Below, piece after piece: positions 10,706 through 19,406 of a stretch of DNA of 64,000 bases; position 1 is the stretch's first letter; each line of letters opens with the position of its first letter. Under the pieces are notes generated by a model. It did not search any database. It had not been told where the DNA came from and was given only the letters and a program-made list of their open reading frames with translations. The DNA is taken from contig NZ_JAKRET010000004.1 in assembly GCF_022664395.1 (NCBI RefSeq), positions 62,001-126,000 of the forward strand. Reading direction: 5' to 3'. A program made the translations under genes and the position numbers. Origin of the DNA: Sphingomonas lacusdianchii (GTDB lineage Bacteria; Pseudomonadota; Alphaproteobacteria; Sphingomonadales; Sphingomonadaceae).

Positions 10706-11710
10706 ATGCATACCGACGGTACCATCACCATCACGGTCAATGGCGAGCATATGCGCGTCCGCGACGGCATCACGCTGGCCGAACTGGCCGCGCAGATCGG
10801 GCTGGTGCCGGAAAAGGTCGCGGTCGAACGCAATCTGGAGGTCGTGCCGCGCTCGACGCTGAAGGACGTGCAGGTCGAGGATGGCGACGAGCTGGAGATC
10901 GTGCATTTCGTCGGCGGAGGCGATCATGTCGCGCCGAAGGATGCCGATACGTGGAGCGTCTCAGGTCGCACCTTCCGGTCGCGGCTGATCGTCGGCACCG
11001 GCAAGTACCGGGATTTCGAACAGAATGCGGCGGCCGTCGCGGCGTCGGGGGCGGAGATCGTGACCGTTGCCGTGCGCCGCGTGAATGTCAGCGATCCCAA
11101 GGCGCCGATGCTGACCGACTATATCGACCCGAAGAAGATTACCTATCTGCCCAATACCGCCGGCTGTTTCGATGCCGACAGCGCCATTCGCACGCTGCGG
11201 CTGGCGCGCGAGGCGGGCGGCTGGGACCTCGTCAAGCTGGAGGTGCTGGGCGAGGCGCGGACGCTGTACCCCGACATGGTGGAAACGCTGCGCGCGACCG
11301 AGGTTCTGGCCAAGGAAGGCTTTCTGCCGATGGTCTATTGCGTCGACGATCCGATCGCGGCCAAGCGGCTGGAGGATGCCGGCGCGGTTGCGATCATGCC
11401 GCTGGGCGCGCCGATCGGCTCGGGCCTCGGCATCCAGAATCTCGTGACCATCCGCCTGATCGTCGAGGGGGCGAAGTTGCCGGTGCTGGTAGATGCCGGC
11501 GTCGGGCAGGCGTCGGACGCGGCGGTGGCGATGGAGCTGGGCTGCGACGGGGTGCTGATGAACACCGCCATCGCCGAGGCCAAGGACCCGGTGCTGATGG
11601 CGCGCGCGATGAAGGCGGCGGTCGAGGCCGGGCGGATGGGCTATCTGGCCGGGCGGATGCAGCGGCGGCGCTATGCCGATCCGTCGAGCCCGCTCGCCGG
11701 TCTGATATGA
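10706..11710 (+). CDS. thiSG: Fused sulfur carrier ThiS - thiazole synthase ThiG
   Basis: A 334-residue two-domain protein. Residues 5-72 form a ThiS ubiquitin-like domain that ends in GGG at 70-72. Residues from about 82 form ThiG, with the Schiff-base lysine at 177 (VKLEV) and the phosphate-binding loop APIGSGLGI. ThiG condenses deoxyxylulose phosphate, dehydroglycine and ThiS-thiocarboxylate into the thiamin thiazole. The ATG at 10706 follows AGGAG and fits the ThiS domain; starts further upstream do not. In this fusion the diglycine of ThiS is not C-terminal, although free GG is needed for adenylation by ThiF. ThiF and the dehydroglycine enzyme are not in the window. Confidence 0.93.
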   Translation: MHTDGTITITVNGEHMRVRDGITLAELAAQIGLVPEKVAVERNLEVVPRSTLKDVQVEDGDELEIVHFVGGGDHVAPKDADTWSVSGRTFRSRLIVGTGKYRDFEQNAAAVAASGAEIVTVAVRRVNVSDPKAPMLTDYIDPKKITYLPNTAGCFDADSAIRTLRLAREAGGWDLVKLEVLGEARTLYPDMVETLRATEVLAKEGFLPMVYCVDDPIAAKRLEDAGAVAIMPLGAPIGSGLGIQNLVTIRLIVEGAKLPVLVDAGVGQASDAAVAMELGCDGVLMNTAIAEAKDPVLMARAMKAAVEAGRMGYLAGRMQRRRYADPSSPLAGLI

Positions 11711-11722
11711 ATTAAGTTTCAT

Positions 11723-11747
11723 GGAACGTCGGTGGAGGCCACCCGTT
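11723..11747 (+). promoter_or_regulatory. EcfG-type general stress promoter for csbD
   Basis: GGAAC at 11723-11727, exactly 16 nt, then CGTT at 11744-11747. This is a perfect match to the alphaproteobacterial EcfG (general stress response) consensus. It lies about 50 bp upstream of the csbD start codon. Confidence 0.75.
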
Positions 11748-11799
11748 ACTAACCCTGCAATCCAGCGAGCGAAATCTCGCCAACCGACAGGAGCCTTTC

Positions 11800-11982
11800 A
11801 TGGGTGAATTCACCGACAAGCTCGCCGCCGCCGGCAACAAGATCGCCGGCAACGTCAAGGAAGCGATCGGCGACGCGACCGACAATGAGCGGCTGGAAGC
11901 CGAGGGCCAGGCGCAGCAGGCCAAGGGCACCGGTCAGGACGTGAAGGGCAGCGTCAAGGGCGCGCTCGGCGACAAGATCTGA
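11800..11982 (+). CDS. CsbD-family stress protein
   Basis: A 60-residue, hydrophilic, Gly/Ala/Lys-rich protein with the CsbD-like pattern (DKLAAAGNKIAGNVKEAIGD, then a second half ending VKGALGDKI). Family members are abundant, probably disordered, cytoplasmic proteins induced by general stress; their molecular role is unknown. The gene has its own perfect EcfG-type promoter and a strong terminator, so it is a monocistronic stress-regulon member. A ribosome-binding site (CAGGAG) precedes the ATG. Confidence 0.92.
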   Translation: MGEFTDKLAAAGNKIAGNVKEAIGDATDNERLEAEGQAQQAKGTGQDVKGSVKGALGDKI

Positions 11983-12031
11983 TGGGTTAGGGCACCGCGT
12001 ACCGCTGGGTAATGGGCGGATGGTGCCGAAG

Positions 12032-12061
12032 GGCCGCTCCGGGAAACCGGGGCGGCCTTTT
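12032..12061 (+). terminator. Rho-independent terminator after csbD
   Basis: Stem GGCCGCTCCGG / CCGGGGCGGCC (one G-T pair) around GAAA, followed by TTTT. It lies between two convergent genes. Confidence 0.8.
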
Positions 12062-12077
12062 CCGTTGGGGCCGCCGA

Positions 12078-13730
12078 TCAGCGATTGCGGATCGCGGTGA
12101 TCGTCGTGCTGTGGGTGATGATCTCGATCTCGGTCCGGCAGTGGAGCAGGCGGACGCCGTCTTGCGCCAGCGCGCGGTCGAGGGCGGGGGCGAACTGGTC
12201 GGTCGTCTCGACGGTTTCGGCCCAGCCGCCATAGGCGCGGGCGAGGGCGGCGAAGTCAGGATTGGCGAGCGTGGTGCCGCTGAGGCGCGCGGGATATTCG
12301 CGTTCCTGATGCATGCGGATCGTACCGTAGCCGCCATTGTTGACGAGGATGACGAGCAGGTTGGCGCCGTGCTGGACGGCGGTGGCAAGTTCCTGTCCGT
12401 TCATCAGGAAATCGCCGTCGCCCGCGACCGCGACTGCGAGTTTGGTCGGTTCGCGCAAGGCTGCGGCGACGGCGGCGGGGACGCCATAGCCCATCGCACC
12501 GCAGGTCGGCGCCAACTGCGTGCCGGTCCAGCCATAGTGCCAGTAGCGGTGCCACCAGCCCGAGAAATTGCCCGCGCCGTTGCAGATGACGGTGTCGTGG
12601 CCGGACAGCCTTTCGCGCATTGCCGCGACGCACGTCCCGAGGTCGAGCGCGACGTCGCGCGGGGCGGGGGTCGACCATGCGAGCCATTCGGCATGGGCTT
12701 CCCGACCTGCCGGCAAGGAGTTAGCCGGTGGTTCGGCCGCGGCGAGCATGGCGGCGAAGGCACAAGGGTCGGCGGCGACGGCGAGGTCGGCGCGGTAGAC
12801 GCGGTCGAGTTCGGCCGGGTCGGGGTGGACGTGGATCAGCGTCTGGCCGGGATGGTCGGGCGTTATCAGCGTATAGCCGTCGGTGGTCGCCTCGCCCAAA
12901 CGTGCGCCGACGACCAGCAGCAGGTCGGCGGCCTTGATCCGCTGAACGAGCTTTGGCGAGGGGCCGTAGCCGAGATTTCCGGCCCATGCCGGATGGTCGT
13001 TGGCGATGGCGTCCTGTCGGCGGAAGGCGCCGGCGACGGGGATGCCCCAGCGTTCGGCGAAGTTGGCGAAGGTTACACCAGTGGAGGCATCCCAGCCCGC
13101 CCCGCCGACGATCGCCACGGGGGCGCGGGCGGTGCGCAGTGCTGCAAAAACCGCGTCGAAGTTGACAGGGTCGAGCGCGGTTTCGAGTTTCGCAAGCGGC
13201 GGGCGGTCGTTCGCGACCGCTTGCTCGACCAGCATGTCCTCGGGCAGGGCGATCACTACCGGGCCGGGGCGGCCGGAGGTGGCGGTGCGCCATGCGCGCG
13301 CGATATATTCGGGGATGCGCGCGGGATCGTCGATGCGCAGCACCAGCTTGGCAAGCGGTGCGAACATCGTCAGGAAATCGACCTCCTGAAAGCCTTCGCG
13401 GTCGCGATTGCCGCGGTCGACATCGCCGATGAACAACAGCAGCGGGATAGAGTCCTGCATCGCGACATGTACGCCGATCGACGCATTGGTAGCCCCGGGA
13501 CCGCGCGTGACGAAGGCGATGCCCGGCCGCCCGGTCAGCGCGGCATCGGCACAAGCCATGAAGCCGACCCCGCCCTCCTGCCGACAGGTGACCAGATCGA
13601 TCGCGGGCGTGTCGTGCAGCGCGTCGAGGACCGCGAGAAAGCTCTCGCCGGGGACGTGGAAGATGCGGTCGCAGCCATGGGTCATCAGGGCATCGACGAG
13701 GATGCGACCGCCGGAACGTGAACTTGTCAT
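12078..13730 (-). CDS. Thiamin-diphosphate-dependent enzyme, acetolactate synthase-like
   Basis: A 550-residue protein with the three-domain layout of the acetolactate synthase / pyruvate decarboxylase superfamily. The N-terminal pyrimidine-binding domain has the catalytic glutamate in TCRQEGGVGFMA, and the C-terminal domain has the ThDP-Mg motif starting GDGDFLMNGQE and ending VNN. It stands alone, with no IlvN regulatory subunit and no other ilv gene, so it is probably not the biosynthetic acetolactate synthase. Decarboxylation or carboligation of a 2-keto acid is likely, but the substrate is unknown. It diverges from the CoA-transferase operon across about 125 bp. Confidence 0.85.
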   Translation of the reverse strand: MTSSRSGGRILVDALMTHGCDRIFHVPGESFLAVLDALHDTPAIDLVTCRQEGGVGFMACADAALTGRPGIAFVTRGPGATNASIGVHVAMQDSIPLLLFIGDVDRGNRDREGFQEVDFLTMFAPLAKLVLRIDDPARIPEYIARAWRTATSGRPGPVVIALPEDMLVEQAVANDRPPLAKLETALDPVNFDAVFAALRTARAPVAIVGGAGWDASTGVTFANFAERWGIPVAGAFRRQDAIANDHPAWAGNLGYGPSPKLVQRIKAADLLLVVGARLGEATTDGYTLITPDHPGQTLIHVHPDPAELDRVYRADLAVAADPCAFAAMLAAAEPPANSLPAGREAHAEWLAWSTPAPRDVALDLGTCVAAMRERLSGHDTVICNGAGNFSGWWHRYWHYGWTGTQLAPTCGAMGYGVPAAVAAALREPTKLAVAVAGDGDFLMNGQELATAVQHGANLLVILVNNGGYGTIRMHQEREYPARLSGTTLANPDFAALARAYGGWAETVETTDQFAPALDRALAQDGVRLLHCRTEIEIITHSTTITAIRNR

Positions 13731-13856
13731 GCCCCCACGCTATCGCGCACCAGCGACCGACGCCAGAGCGGAGCTAAGTTGAAAGTCGGTTCACCTTCTT
13801 GACCGGCCCGACCGAGCCTGCGACATCGACGACGCGATCAGTTGGGAGAGAGGCGC

Positions 13857-14558
13857 GTGAACAAGCTGTACCCGAATGCCGAAGCGGCACTGCAGGGATT
13901 GCTCCACGACGGGATGACGATCTGCGCGGGCGGGTTCGGCCTGTGCGGCATTCCCGAACGGCTGATCGACGCGATCCAGGCGTCGGGCGTGCAGAAGCTG
14001 ACCATCGCCAGCAACAATGCGGGAATCGACGGACAGGGCTTGGGCAAGCTGCTGCGCAGCCGGCAGGTCGCCAAGATGATCTCCAGCTATGTCGGTGAGA
14101 ACAAGGAGTTCGAGCGGCAATATCTGAGCGGTGAACTGGAGGTCGAATTCTGTCCGCAGGGGACGCTGGCCGAACGCTGCCGCGCGGGCGGGGCGGGCAT
14201 TCCAGGCTTCTATACCAAGACCGGGGTCGGCACGCTGATCGCCGAAGGGAAAGAGGTGAAGCAGTTTGACGGCGAGGACTATATCCTCGAACGCGGCATC
14301 CGCGCCGACCTGTCGATCATCAAGGGGTGGAAGGCCGACGAGGCCGGCAATTTGATCTTCCGCAAGACCGCGCGCAACTTCAACCAGCCGATGGCGACCG
14401 CCGCCAATTTCTGCGTGGCCGAGGTCGAGGAAGTGGTGCCGGTCGGTAGCCTCGATCCCGACACGATCCACCTGCCGGGGATTTACGTGAAGCGGATGAT
14501 CGTCGGCGCGCCGTACGACAAGCAGATCGAGTTTCGCACGGTGCGGGAGCGGGTGTGA
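13857..14558 (+). CDS. scoA: 3-oxoacid CoA-transferase subunit A
   Basis: A 233-residue alpha subunit of succinyl-CoA:3-ketoacid CoA-transferase (family I). The opening LLHDGMTICAGGFGLCGIPE is the family's nucleotide-loop motif. I use GTG at 13857 because GGGAGAGAGG sits about 5 nt upstream; an upstream TTG would only add MGERR. With subunit B it moves CoA from succinyl-CoA to acetoacetate or a similar 3-oxoacid in ketone-body or poly-hydroxybutyrate catabolism. Its stop overlaps the start of the phosphatase gene (TGATG), which separates it from scoB. Confidence 0.92.
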   Translation: MNKLYPNAEAALQGLLHDGMTICAGGFGLCGIPERLIDAIQASGVQKLTIASNNAGIDGQGLGKLLRSRQVAKMISSYVGENKEFERQYLSGELEVEFCPQGTLAERCRAGGAGIPGFYTKTGVGTLIAEGKEVKQFDGEDYILERGIRADLSIIKGWKADEAGNLIFRKTARNFNQPMATAANFCVAEVEEVVPVGSLDPDTIHLPGIYVKRMIVGAPYDKQIEFRTVRERV

Positions 14559-15577
14559 TGGGTTTTTTGCGCGGTTTGGTGGCCAAGCGCGTATCGTACC
14601 CCGGCGAAGGCCGGGGTCCAGTTGCGGGACGGCGGTCTGCGTTCGCTGGCGTTTCCCAACTGGGCCCCGGCCTTCGCCGGGGTAGGTCCAGCGCTTTGAC
14701 CCTCGGCGTCGGCGCCTTCGCCCTGTCGGGCTGTGTCGTGGCGGTCGGCAACCAGTCCGCCGCACCGGTCGCGCCGGCGACCGTGGCGGGCGTGCCGGCA
14801 GGGATGCAGTATCTCTATGGGTCGGGCGAGGCGGCGGCGGCGAGCCGGCAGGCCTATGCCGGGCTGGTCCGCTATGTGAACCAGTATCTGCGCGACCGGA
14901 CGACGCTGCGCCGGATGCCGTTGCAGGCGGTGTTGGCGCCGGGCGCGACCCTGGCGCAACCGACGCAGCTGCCGTGCACCGGCAAGCCCGCCGTCGTGTT
15001 CGACGTCGACGAGACGGTGCTGCTCAACACCGGATACGAATATGCCGATGCGCGCGGCGGCATGGGCTATGACGCGGCACGCTGGGAACGGTGGGAGCGG
15101 TCCGACGGGCGCGCGACGCGGCCGGTGCCGGGGGCGGTCGAGGGGCTGGCGGCGCTGCGCGCGGCGGGCGTGACCGTGGTGTTCAACACCAACCGCAACG
15201 CCGCGACCGCCGAATTCACCGAAGCCGTGCTGAACCGTGCGGGCCTCGGTCCGGCGAAGCATGGCGAAACGTTGTTCCTGAAGGGCGATGCGCCGGGCGG
15301 GTCGGGCAAGGATGCGCGGCGGGCGCTGATCGCCAGCCGTTTCTGCGTCGTGGCGCTGGTCGGCGATCAGCTCGGCGACTTCAGCGATCTGTTCAATGCC
15401 GGACTGAAGCCCGCCGAACGCCGCGCCGCCGCCGATGCCCCCGCCTTTGCCAGCCTGTGGGGCAATGGCTGGTTCGTGCTGCCCAACCCGGTCTATGGCA
15501 CCGCGCTGGCCGGCGATTACGACGATGTTTTCCCCAATGACCTGCGCTGGACCGATCCCGGCGCGCGCAAGGAGTAA
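14558..15577 (+). CDS. HAD-family acid phosphatase, probable lipoprotein
   Basis: A 339-residue protein of the HAD subfamily IIIB (acid phosphatase / lipoprotein e(P4)-like). The nucleophile motif is [11 protein letters not shown] (DxDxT-type), with a later acidic motif in LVGDQLGDF. Residues from [16 protein letters not shown] read as a hydrophobic core plus lipobox, so lipidation at that Cys and a periplasmic location are likely. Between the start and this core, about 30 residues are encoded by a palindromic repeat, giving an abnormally long signal region. The start overlaps the scoA stop (TGATG) and the gene ends 4 bp before scoB. It probably hydrolyses phosphomonoesters; its link to CoA transfer is unclear. 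Confidence 0.85.
   Translation: MGFLRGLVAKRVSYPGEGRGPVAGRRSAFAGVSQLGPGLRRGRSSALTLGVGAFALSGCVVAVGNQSAAPVAPATVAGVPAGMQYLYGSGEAAAASRQAYAGLVRYVNQYLRDRTTLRRMPLQAVLAPGATLAQPTQLPCTGKPAVVFDVDETVLLNTGYEYADARGGMGYDAARWERWERSDGRATRPVPGAVEGLAALRAAGVTVVFNTNRNAATAEFTEAVLNRAGLGPAKHGETLFLKGDAPGGSGKDARRALIASRFCVVALVGDQLGDFSDLFNAGLKPAERRAAADAPAFASLWGNGWFVLPNPVYGTALAGDYDDVFPNDLRWTDPGARKE
14597..14684. repeat. 88-bp inverted repeat inside the phosphatase 5' end
   Basis: Arms 14597-14624 and 14657-14684 (28 nt each) are reverse complements at 27 of 28 positions. Each arm carries the ACCCCGGC / GCCGGGGT hairpin that also occurs at 5521-5540. It is translated in frame into residues reading YPGEGRGPV and, for the second arm, QLGPGLRRG. 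Confidence 0.85.
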
Positions 15578-15581
15578 CCCG

Positions 15582-16217
15582 ATGGGCTGGACCCGCGACG
15601 AAATGGCGGCGCGTGCCGCGCGCGAGCTGAAGGACGGATTCTACGTCAATCTCGGCATCGGTATCCCGACGCTGGTGGCGAACCATATCCCGGACGGCGT
15701 CGAGGTGACGTTGCAGTCGGAAAACGGGATGCTGGGCATCGGGCCGTTCCCCTATGCCGGGGAGGAAGACCCCGACCTGATCAACGCCGGCAAGCAGACG
15801 ATCAGCGAACTGCCGCAATCGGTGTATTTCAGCAGCGCCGACAGCTTCGCGATGATCCGCGGCGGGCATATCGACCTGACCGTGCTGGGCGCGATGGAGG
15901 TGTCGGAAGGCGGCGACATCGCCAACTGGATGATCCCGGGCAAGATGGTCAAGGGCATGGGCGGGGCGATGGACCTGGTCGCCGGGGTGAAGAAGATCAT
16001 CGTCGTGATGGAGCATACGTCCAAGAACGGCGATCCGAAGTTCATCCCCGAATGCACGCTGCCGCTGACCGGGCGGAATGTGGTCGACATGATCGTCACC
16101 GATCTGGCGGTGTTCCAGCGGGCGGACCATGACAGCCCGTTCCGGCTGTTGGAATGCGCGCCGGAGGTCACGGCCGAGGAGGTTCGGGCGAAGACTACGG
16201 CTCGGTTCGAAGAGTAG
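15582..16217 (+). CDS. scoB: 3-oxoacid CoA-transferase subunit B
   Basis: A 211-residue beta subunit of 3-oxoacid CoA-transferase. The catalytic glutamate is Glu47 in [12 protein letters not shown], which forms the glutamyl-CoA thioester. GGAG lies 8 nt before the ATG at 15582. Together with ScoA it forms the CoA-transferase. The two subunit genes are split here by a complete phosphatase gene, although they normally adjoin. A dispersed inverted-repeat element starts directly after the stop codon. Confidence 0.94.
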   Translation: MGWTRDEMAARAARELKDGFYVNLGIGIPTLVANHIPDGVEVTLQSENGMLGIGPFPYAGEEDPDLINAGKQTISELPQSVYFSSADSFAMIRGGHIDLTVLGAMEVSEGGDIANWMIPGKMVKGMGGAMDLVAGVKKIIVVMEHTSKNGDPKFIPECTLPLTGRNVVDMIVTDLAVFQRADHDSPFRLLECAPEVTAEEVRAKTTARFEE

Positions 16218-16225
16218 GATTCGGG

Positions 16226-16468
16226 TTCACGCGAAGGCGCGAAGGCGCGAAGGCGCGAAGAAGAGGGTGATTTTCGCGCAAAGGCGCAAAGGACGCCAAG
16301 ATGGTGCGCTCGCCGCGATAGCGGCTCTCCCTCCTCGCCGCGGGTAGAGAAGAGGCTGCGCCGGACAGGCTGCATCCACCTGCTCCGCAACCCCTTTGCG
16401 TCCTTTGCGCCTTTGCGCGAATCCACTTTTCTACTTCTTCCTCCGCGCCTTCGCGCCTTCGCGTGAAC
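16226..16468. repeat. 243-bp inverted-repeat element, copy 1 (CGCGAAG/CGCAAAGG family)
   Basis: The left end has four units of GCGAAGGC and then CGCGCAAAGGCGCAAAGG. The right end carries the reverse complements (CCTTTGCGCCTTTGCGCG, then CGCGCCTTCGCGCCTTCGCG). The centre is not repeated. A second copy is at 21001-21200. It fills the gap between convergent scoB and the MFS gene. Confidence 0.85.
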
Positions 16469-16475
16469 CAAATCT

Positions 16476-17714
16476 CTACTGCGAGGCCGTTTCCGGCATC
16501 TTCCACCACAGCAATGCGAACCCGACCGCCGCGATCGCCGCGAGCAGCAGGAACGCCGCATTATAGCCGCCCTGGACGATCATGACGCCGGCCAGCGTCG
16601 TGCTGAGCGCGCCGCCCAGCCCCTGCACCGTCGCGACCGCGCCTTGGGCGACGTTGAAGCGACCGGTGCCGCGCATGATCGCGGCGACGACGACCGGCAG
16701 CAGTGCGCCGAAGATACCCGCGCCGATGCCGTCGAGCAGCTGTACGCCGAGCAGCCATGCCGGGGCGTCGGCAAAGGTGTAGAGCACCCCGCGCGCGATC
16801 AGTACGGCCATGCCCACCAGCAGGATCGGGCGGTGGCCCCAGCGATCGGCATTGCGGCCGACGACGATCGCGACCGGGACCATCACCAGCTGCGCGCCGA
16901 CGATGCAGGCGGCGACCAGCGAGGTGGCGGCACCCGCGCCGACCTCGCGCCCCAGCAGCTGCCCGACCGAGGGCAGCATCGCCGCATTGGCGAGGTGGAA
17001 CAGGAAACACGCCCCGGCAAAAACGGCGAGGGCGGGCGATCCCCGGAACGTCTGGAGCAAGGTCGGCGGCGGGGTGCAGGGTTCCTCGCCATCGGTGCAG
17101 CCGCGGGCGACGTCGTGGTCGATCGCCTTGTCGTCGACCATGAGGATCGCGACGATGCTGCACGCGGCGAGGCCGGCCATCAGGTAGAAGACGACCTGCG
17201 GCCCGAACTTCCACGCCAGCGCGCCGGCCAGCGCGGCGGAGACGGCGTTGCCGCCATGGTTGAAGGCTTCGTTGCGGCCGACGCGGCGGGTAAAGGCACG
17301 CGGACCGACGATGCCGAGCGTGATCGCGGCGATGCCGGGGGCGAAGATCGCGCCCGCGACGGCGGCCAGCGACTGGGTGACGGCGACGGCGGTAAAGCCC
17401 GACACGATCGGCAGCGATAGCGAGGCGAGGGTGACGATCAGCGCGGCGGCGACCAGCAGCGCGCGCTTCGCCCGGCTCTTGTCGACCAGCGCACCGGCCG
17501 GGGTCGTCGCCAGCAGCCCGGCAATGCCGGCGATAGTCATCACCATGCCGGCGGTTGCTTCGTCCCAACCATGGTCGGGTCCGCGCACCGCGACCAGATA
17601 GATGGCGAGATAGGGGCCAAGGCCGTCGCGGACATCGGCGAGGAACGCGTTCATCCAGTCGAGCGCGCGCGCGTTGCTTGGGGAAACGGGCCGTTCGGAA
17701 GTTCGCTCGCGCAT
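16476..17714 (-). CDS. Major facilitator superfamily transporter
   Basis: A 412-residue membrane carrier with about 12 predicted helices in two halves. An acidic, Cys-containing cytoplasmic loop (DDKAIDHDVARGCTDGEEPC) lies between them. MFS loop residues are visible, such as ALVDKSRAKRALL after helix 2. I use the ATG at 17714 (MRERTSERPVSPSN). The reading frame stays open far upstream, but that part is antisense to leuC and is not protein-coding. The substrate is unknown; the sequence suggests a drug or small-metabolite exporter but does not prove it. It diverges from leuC across about 130 bp. Confidence 0.85.
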   Translation of the reverse strand: MRERTSERPVSPSNARALDWMNAFLADVRDGLGPYLAIYLVAVRGPDHGWDEATAGMVMTIAGIAGLLATTPAGALVDKSRAKRALLVAAALIVTLASLSLPIVSGFTAVAVTQSLAAVAGAIFAPGIAAITLGIVGPRAFTRRVGRNEAFNHGGNAVSAALAGALAWKFGPQVVFYLMAGLAACSIVAILMVDDKAIDHDVARGCTDGEEPCTPPPTLLQTFRGSPALAVFAGACFLFHLANAAMLPSVGQLLGREVGAGAATSLVAACIVGAQLVMVPVAIVVGRNADRWGHRPILLVGMAVLIARGVLYTFADAPAWLLGVQLLDGIGAGIFGALLPVVVAAIMRGTGRFNVAQGAVATVQGLGGALSTTLAGVMIVQGGYNAAFLLLAAIAAVGFALLWWKMPETASQ

Positions 17715-17843
17715 CGCCGGCCTCTGTATATGATGTATGAAGCCGCCGAACGCGGCGCGGCGGCAAAGGCTCCCGCACCACGTGAACGTAATATAATGTC
17801 GTCGACCCTTCCCGGCGCACGCATTTTCGGTTAACGCCGCGCG

Positions 17844-19286
17844 ATGACCAAGCCTGCCCGCACGTTGTACGAAAAGATCTGGGACGACCATGTCGTCGAA
17901 CGCCGCGACGACGGCACCTGCCTGATCTATATCGACCGCCATCTCGTCCACGAAGTCACCAGCCCGCAGGCCTTTGCCGGGCTTCGCGCCGCCGGGCGGC
18001 AGGTGCGGCGGCCCGACCTGACGCTGGCGGTGCCCGACCATAACCTGCCGACGACGCGCCGGGTGGATGCGCAGGGCAACCGCCTGCCGATCGCCGATCC
18101 GGCCAGCGCCAGCCAGCTGGCGGCGCTGGAGAAGAACGCGCCCGATTTCGGCATCCGCTATATCGACGCGACGGCGGCGGCGCAGGGGATCGTCCATGTC
18201 GTCGGGCCGGAACAGGGCTTTACCCTGCCGGGCACGACCCTGGTCTGCGGCGACAGCCATACCAGTGCGCATGGGGCGCTGGGCGCGCTGGCGTTCGGGA
18301 TCGGCACCAGCGAAGTCGAGCATGTGCTGGCCACCCAGACGCTGTTGCTGCAACAGTCGAAGACGATGGAAATCCGTGTCGACGGGACGCTGGGCTATGG
18401 CGTGTCGGCCAAGGACGTCGTGCTGGCGATCATCGGCAAGATCGGTGCGGCGGGCGGCACCGGCTATGTCGTCGAATATACCGGCGAGGTCATTCGCAGC
18501 CTGTCGATCGAGGGGCGGCTGACGATCAGCAACATGTCGATCGAGGGTGGCGCGCGCGCCGGCTTGATTGCACCCGACGAGACGACCTTCGCCTATCTGA
18601 AGGGGCGGCCGATGGCGCCGACCGGGGCCGATTGGGACCGGGCGGTCGAGTATTGGCGGACGCTGCCGACCGATGCGGATGCCCGGTACGACCGGGTGGT
18701 GCAGCTGCACGCCAGCGATATCGCGCCGTCGCTGACCTGGGGCACCAGCCCAGAGGACGTGGTGCCGATCACTGGGGTCGTGCCGTCGCCCGACAGTTTC
18801 GACGATCCGTCGAAGCGCGTCGCCGCGCAAAAGTCGCTCGATTATATGGGGCTGACGCCAGGCACGCGAATGCAGGATGTGCCGGTCAGCTATATCTTCA
18901 TCGGCAGCTGCACCAACAGCCGGATCGAGGATCTGCGCGCCGCCGCCACCGTGGTGAAGGGACGGCACGTTGCCGACGGGATCAAGCAGGCGCTGGTCGT
19001 ACCCGGATCGGGGCTGGTCAAGCGCCAGGCCGAGGCCGAGGGGCTGGACCGTATCTTTACCGAGGCGGGCTTCGAATGGCGCGAGCCGGGCTGTTCGATG
19101 TGCCTGGCGATGAACCCCGACAAGGTACCGCCGGGCGAACGCTGCGCTTCCACCAGCAACCGTAATTTCGTAGGGCGGCAGGGGCCGGGGGCGCGGACGC
19201 ATCTGCTGTCCCCGGCGATGGCGGCGGCGGCGGCGGTGACCGGGCGGCTGGCCGATGTCCGCGAACTGGTGACGGAGCAAGCGTAA
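17844..19286 (+). CDS. leuC: 3-isopropylmalate dehydratase large subunit
   Basis: A 480-residue aconitase-superfamily protein. The [4Fe-4S] ligands are in GSCTNSR and GCSMCLAMN, and the substrate loop [18 protein letters not shown] is intact. With LeuD it isomerises 2-isopropylmalate to 3-isopropylmalate in leucine biosynthesis. The stop codon overlaps the ATG of a 39-residue ORF (TAATG), which separates it from leuD by about 120 bp. Length and motifs are standard. Confidence 0.96.
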   Translation: MTKPARTLYEKIWDDHVVERRDDGTCLIYIDRHLVHEVTSPQAFAGLRAAGRQVRRPDLTLAVPDHNLPTTRRVDAQGNRLPIADPASASQLAALEKNAPDFGIRYIDATAAAQGIVHVVGPEQGFTLPGTTLVCGDSHTSAHGALGALAFGIGTSEVEHVLATQTLLLQQSKTMEIRVDGTLGYGVSAKDVVLAIIGKIGAAGGTGYVVEYTGEVIRSLSIEGRLTISNMSIEGGARAGLIAPDETTFAYLKGRPMAPTGADWDRAVEYWRTLPTDADARYDRVVQLHASDIAPSLTWGTSPEDVVPITGVVPSPDSFDDPSKRVAAQKSLDYMGLTPGTRMQDVPVSYIFIGSCTNSRIEDLRAAATVVKGRHVADGIKQALVVPGSGLVKRQAEAEGLDRIFTEAGFEWREPGCSMCLAMNPDKVPPGERCASTSNRNFVGRQGPGARTHLLSPAMAAAAAVTGRLADVRELVTEQA

Positions 19287-19405
19287 TGAAGAAGGTGTTG
19301 ATGGCGCTGATCGCGGGCGCGGTGCTGAGCGGAGTCGCGGCGGCCTATGCGTCGAGCGTGCGGCCGGCGGTGGCCAAGCCGGTCGTGCCGCGCAGCGGGG
19401 CGTAA
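19286..19405 (+). CDS. 39-residue putative secreted or membrane peptide between leuC and leuD
   Basis: The ATG overlaps the leuC stop (TAATG) and the stop TAA ends 1 bp before the leuD ATG, so the ORF fits exactly between them. The product starts [20 protein letters not shown], with a two-lysine n-region and a hydrophobic core typical of a signal peptide or single membrane helix, then a short basic, proline-containing tail ([15 protein letters not shown]). I recognise no family. It may serve mainly for translational coupling between leuC and leuD, or be a real small membrane protein. Confidence 0.6.
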   Translation: MKKVLMALIAGAVLSGVAAAYASSVRPAVAKPVVPRSGA

Positions 19406-19406
19406 C

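Noticed and set aside
16226..16300. Short repeated units resembling a CRISPR or tandem array (GCGAAGGC x4)
   Set aside because: Units are only about 9 bp with no spacers, there are no cas genes, and the units are one arm of an inverted-repeat element.
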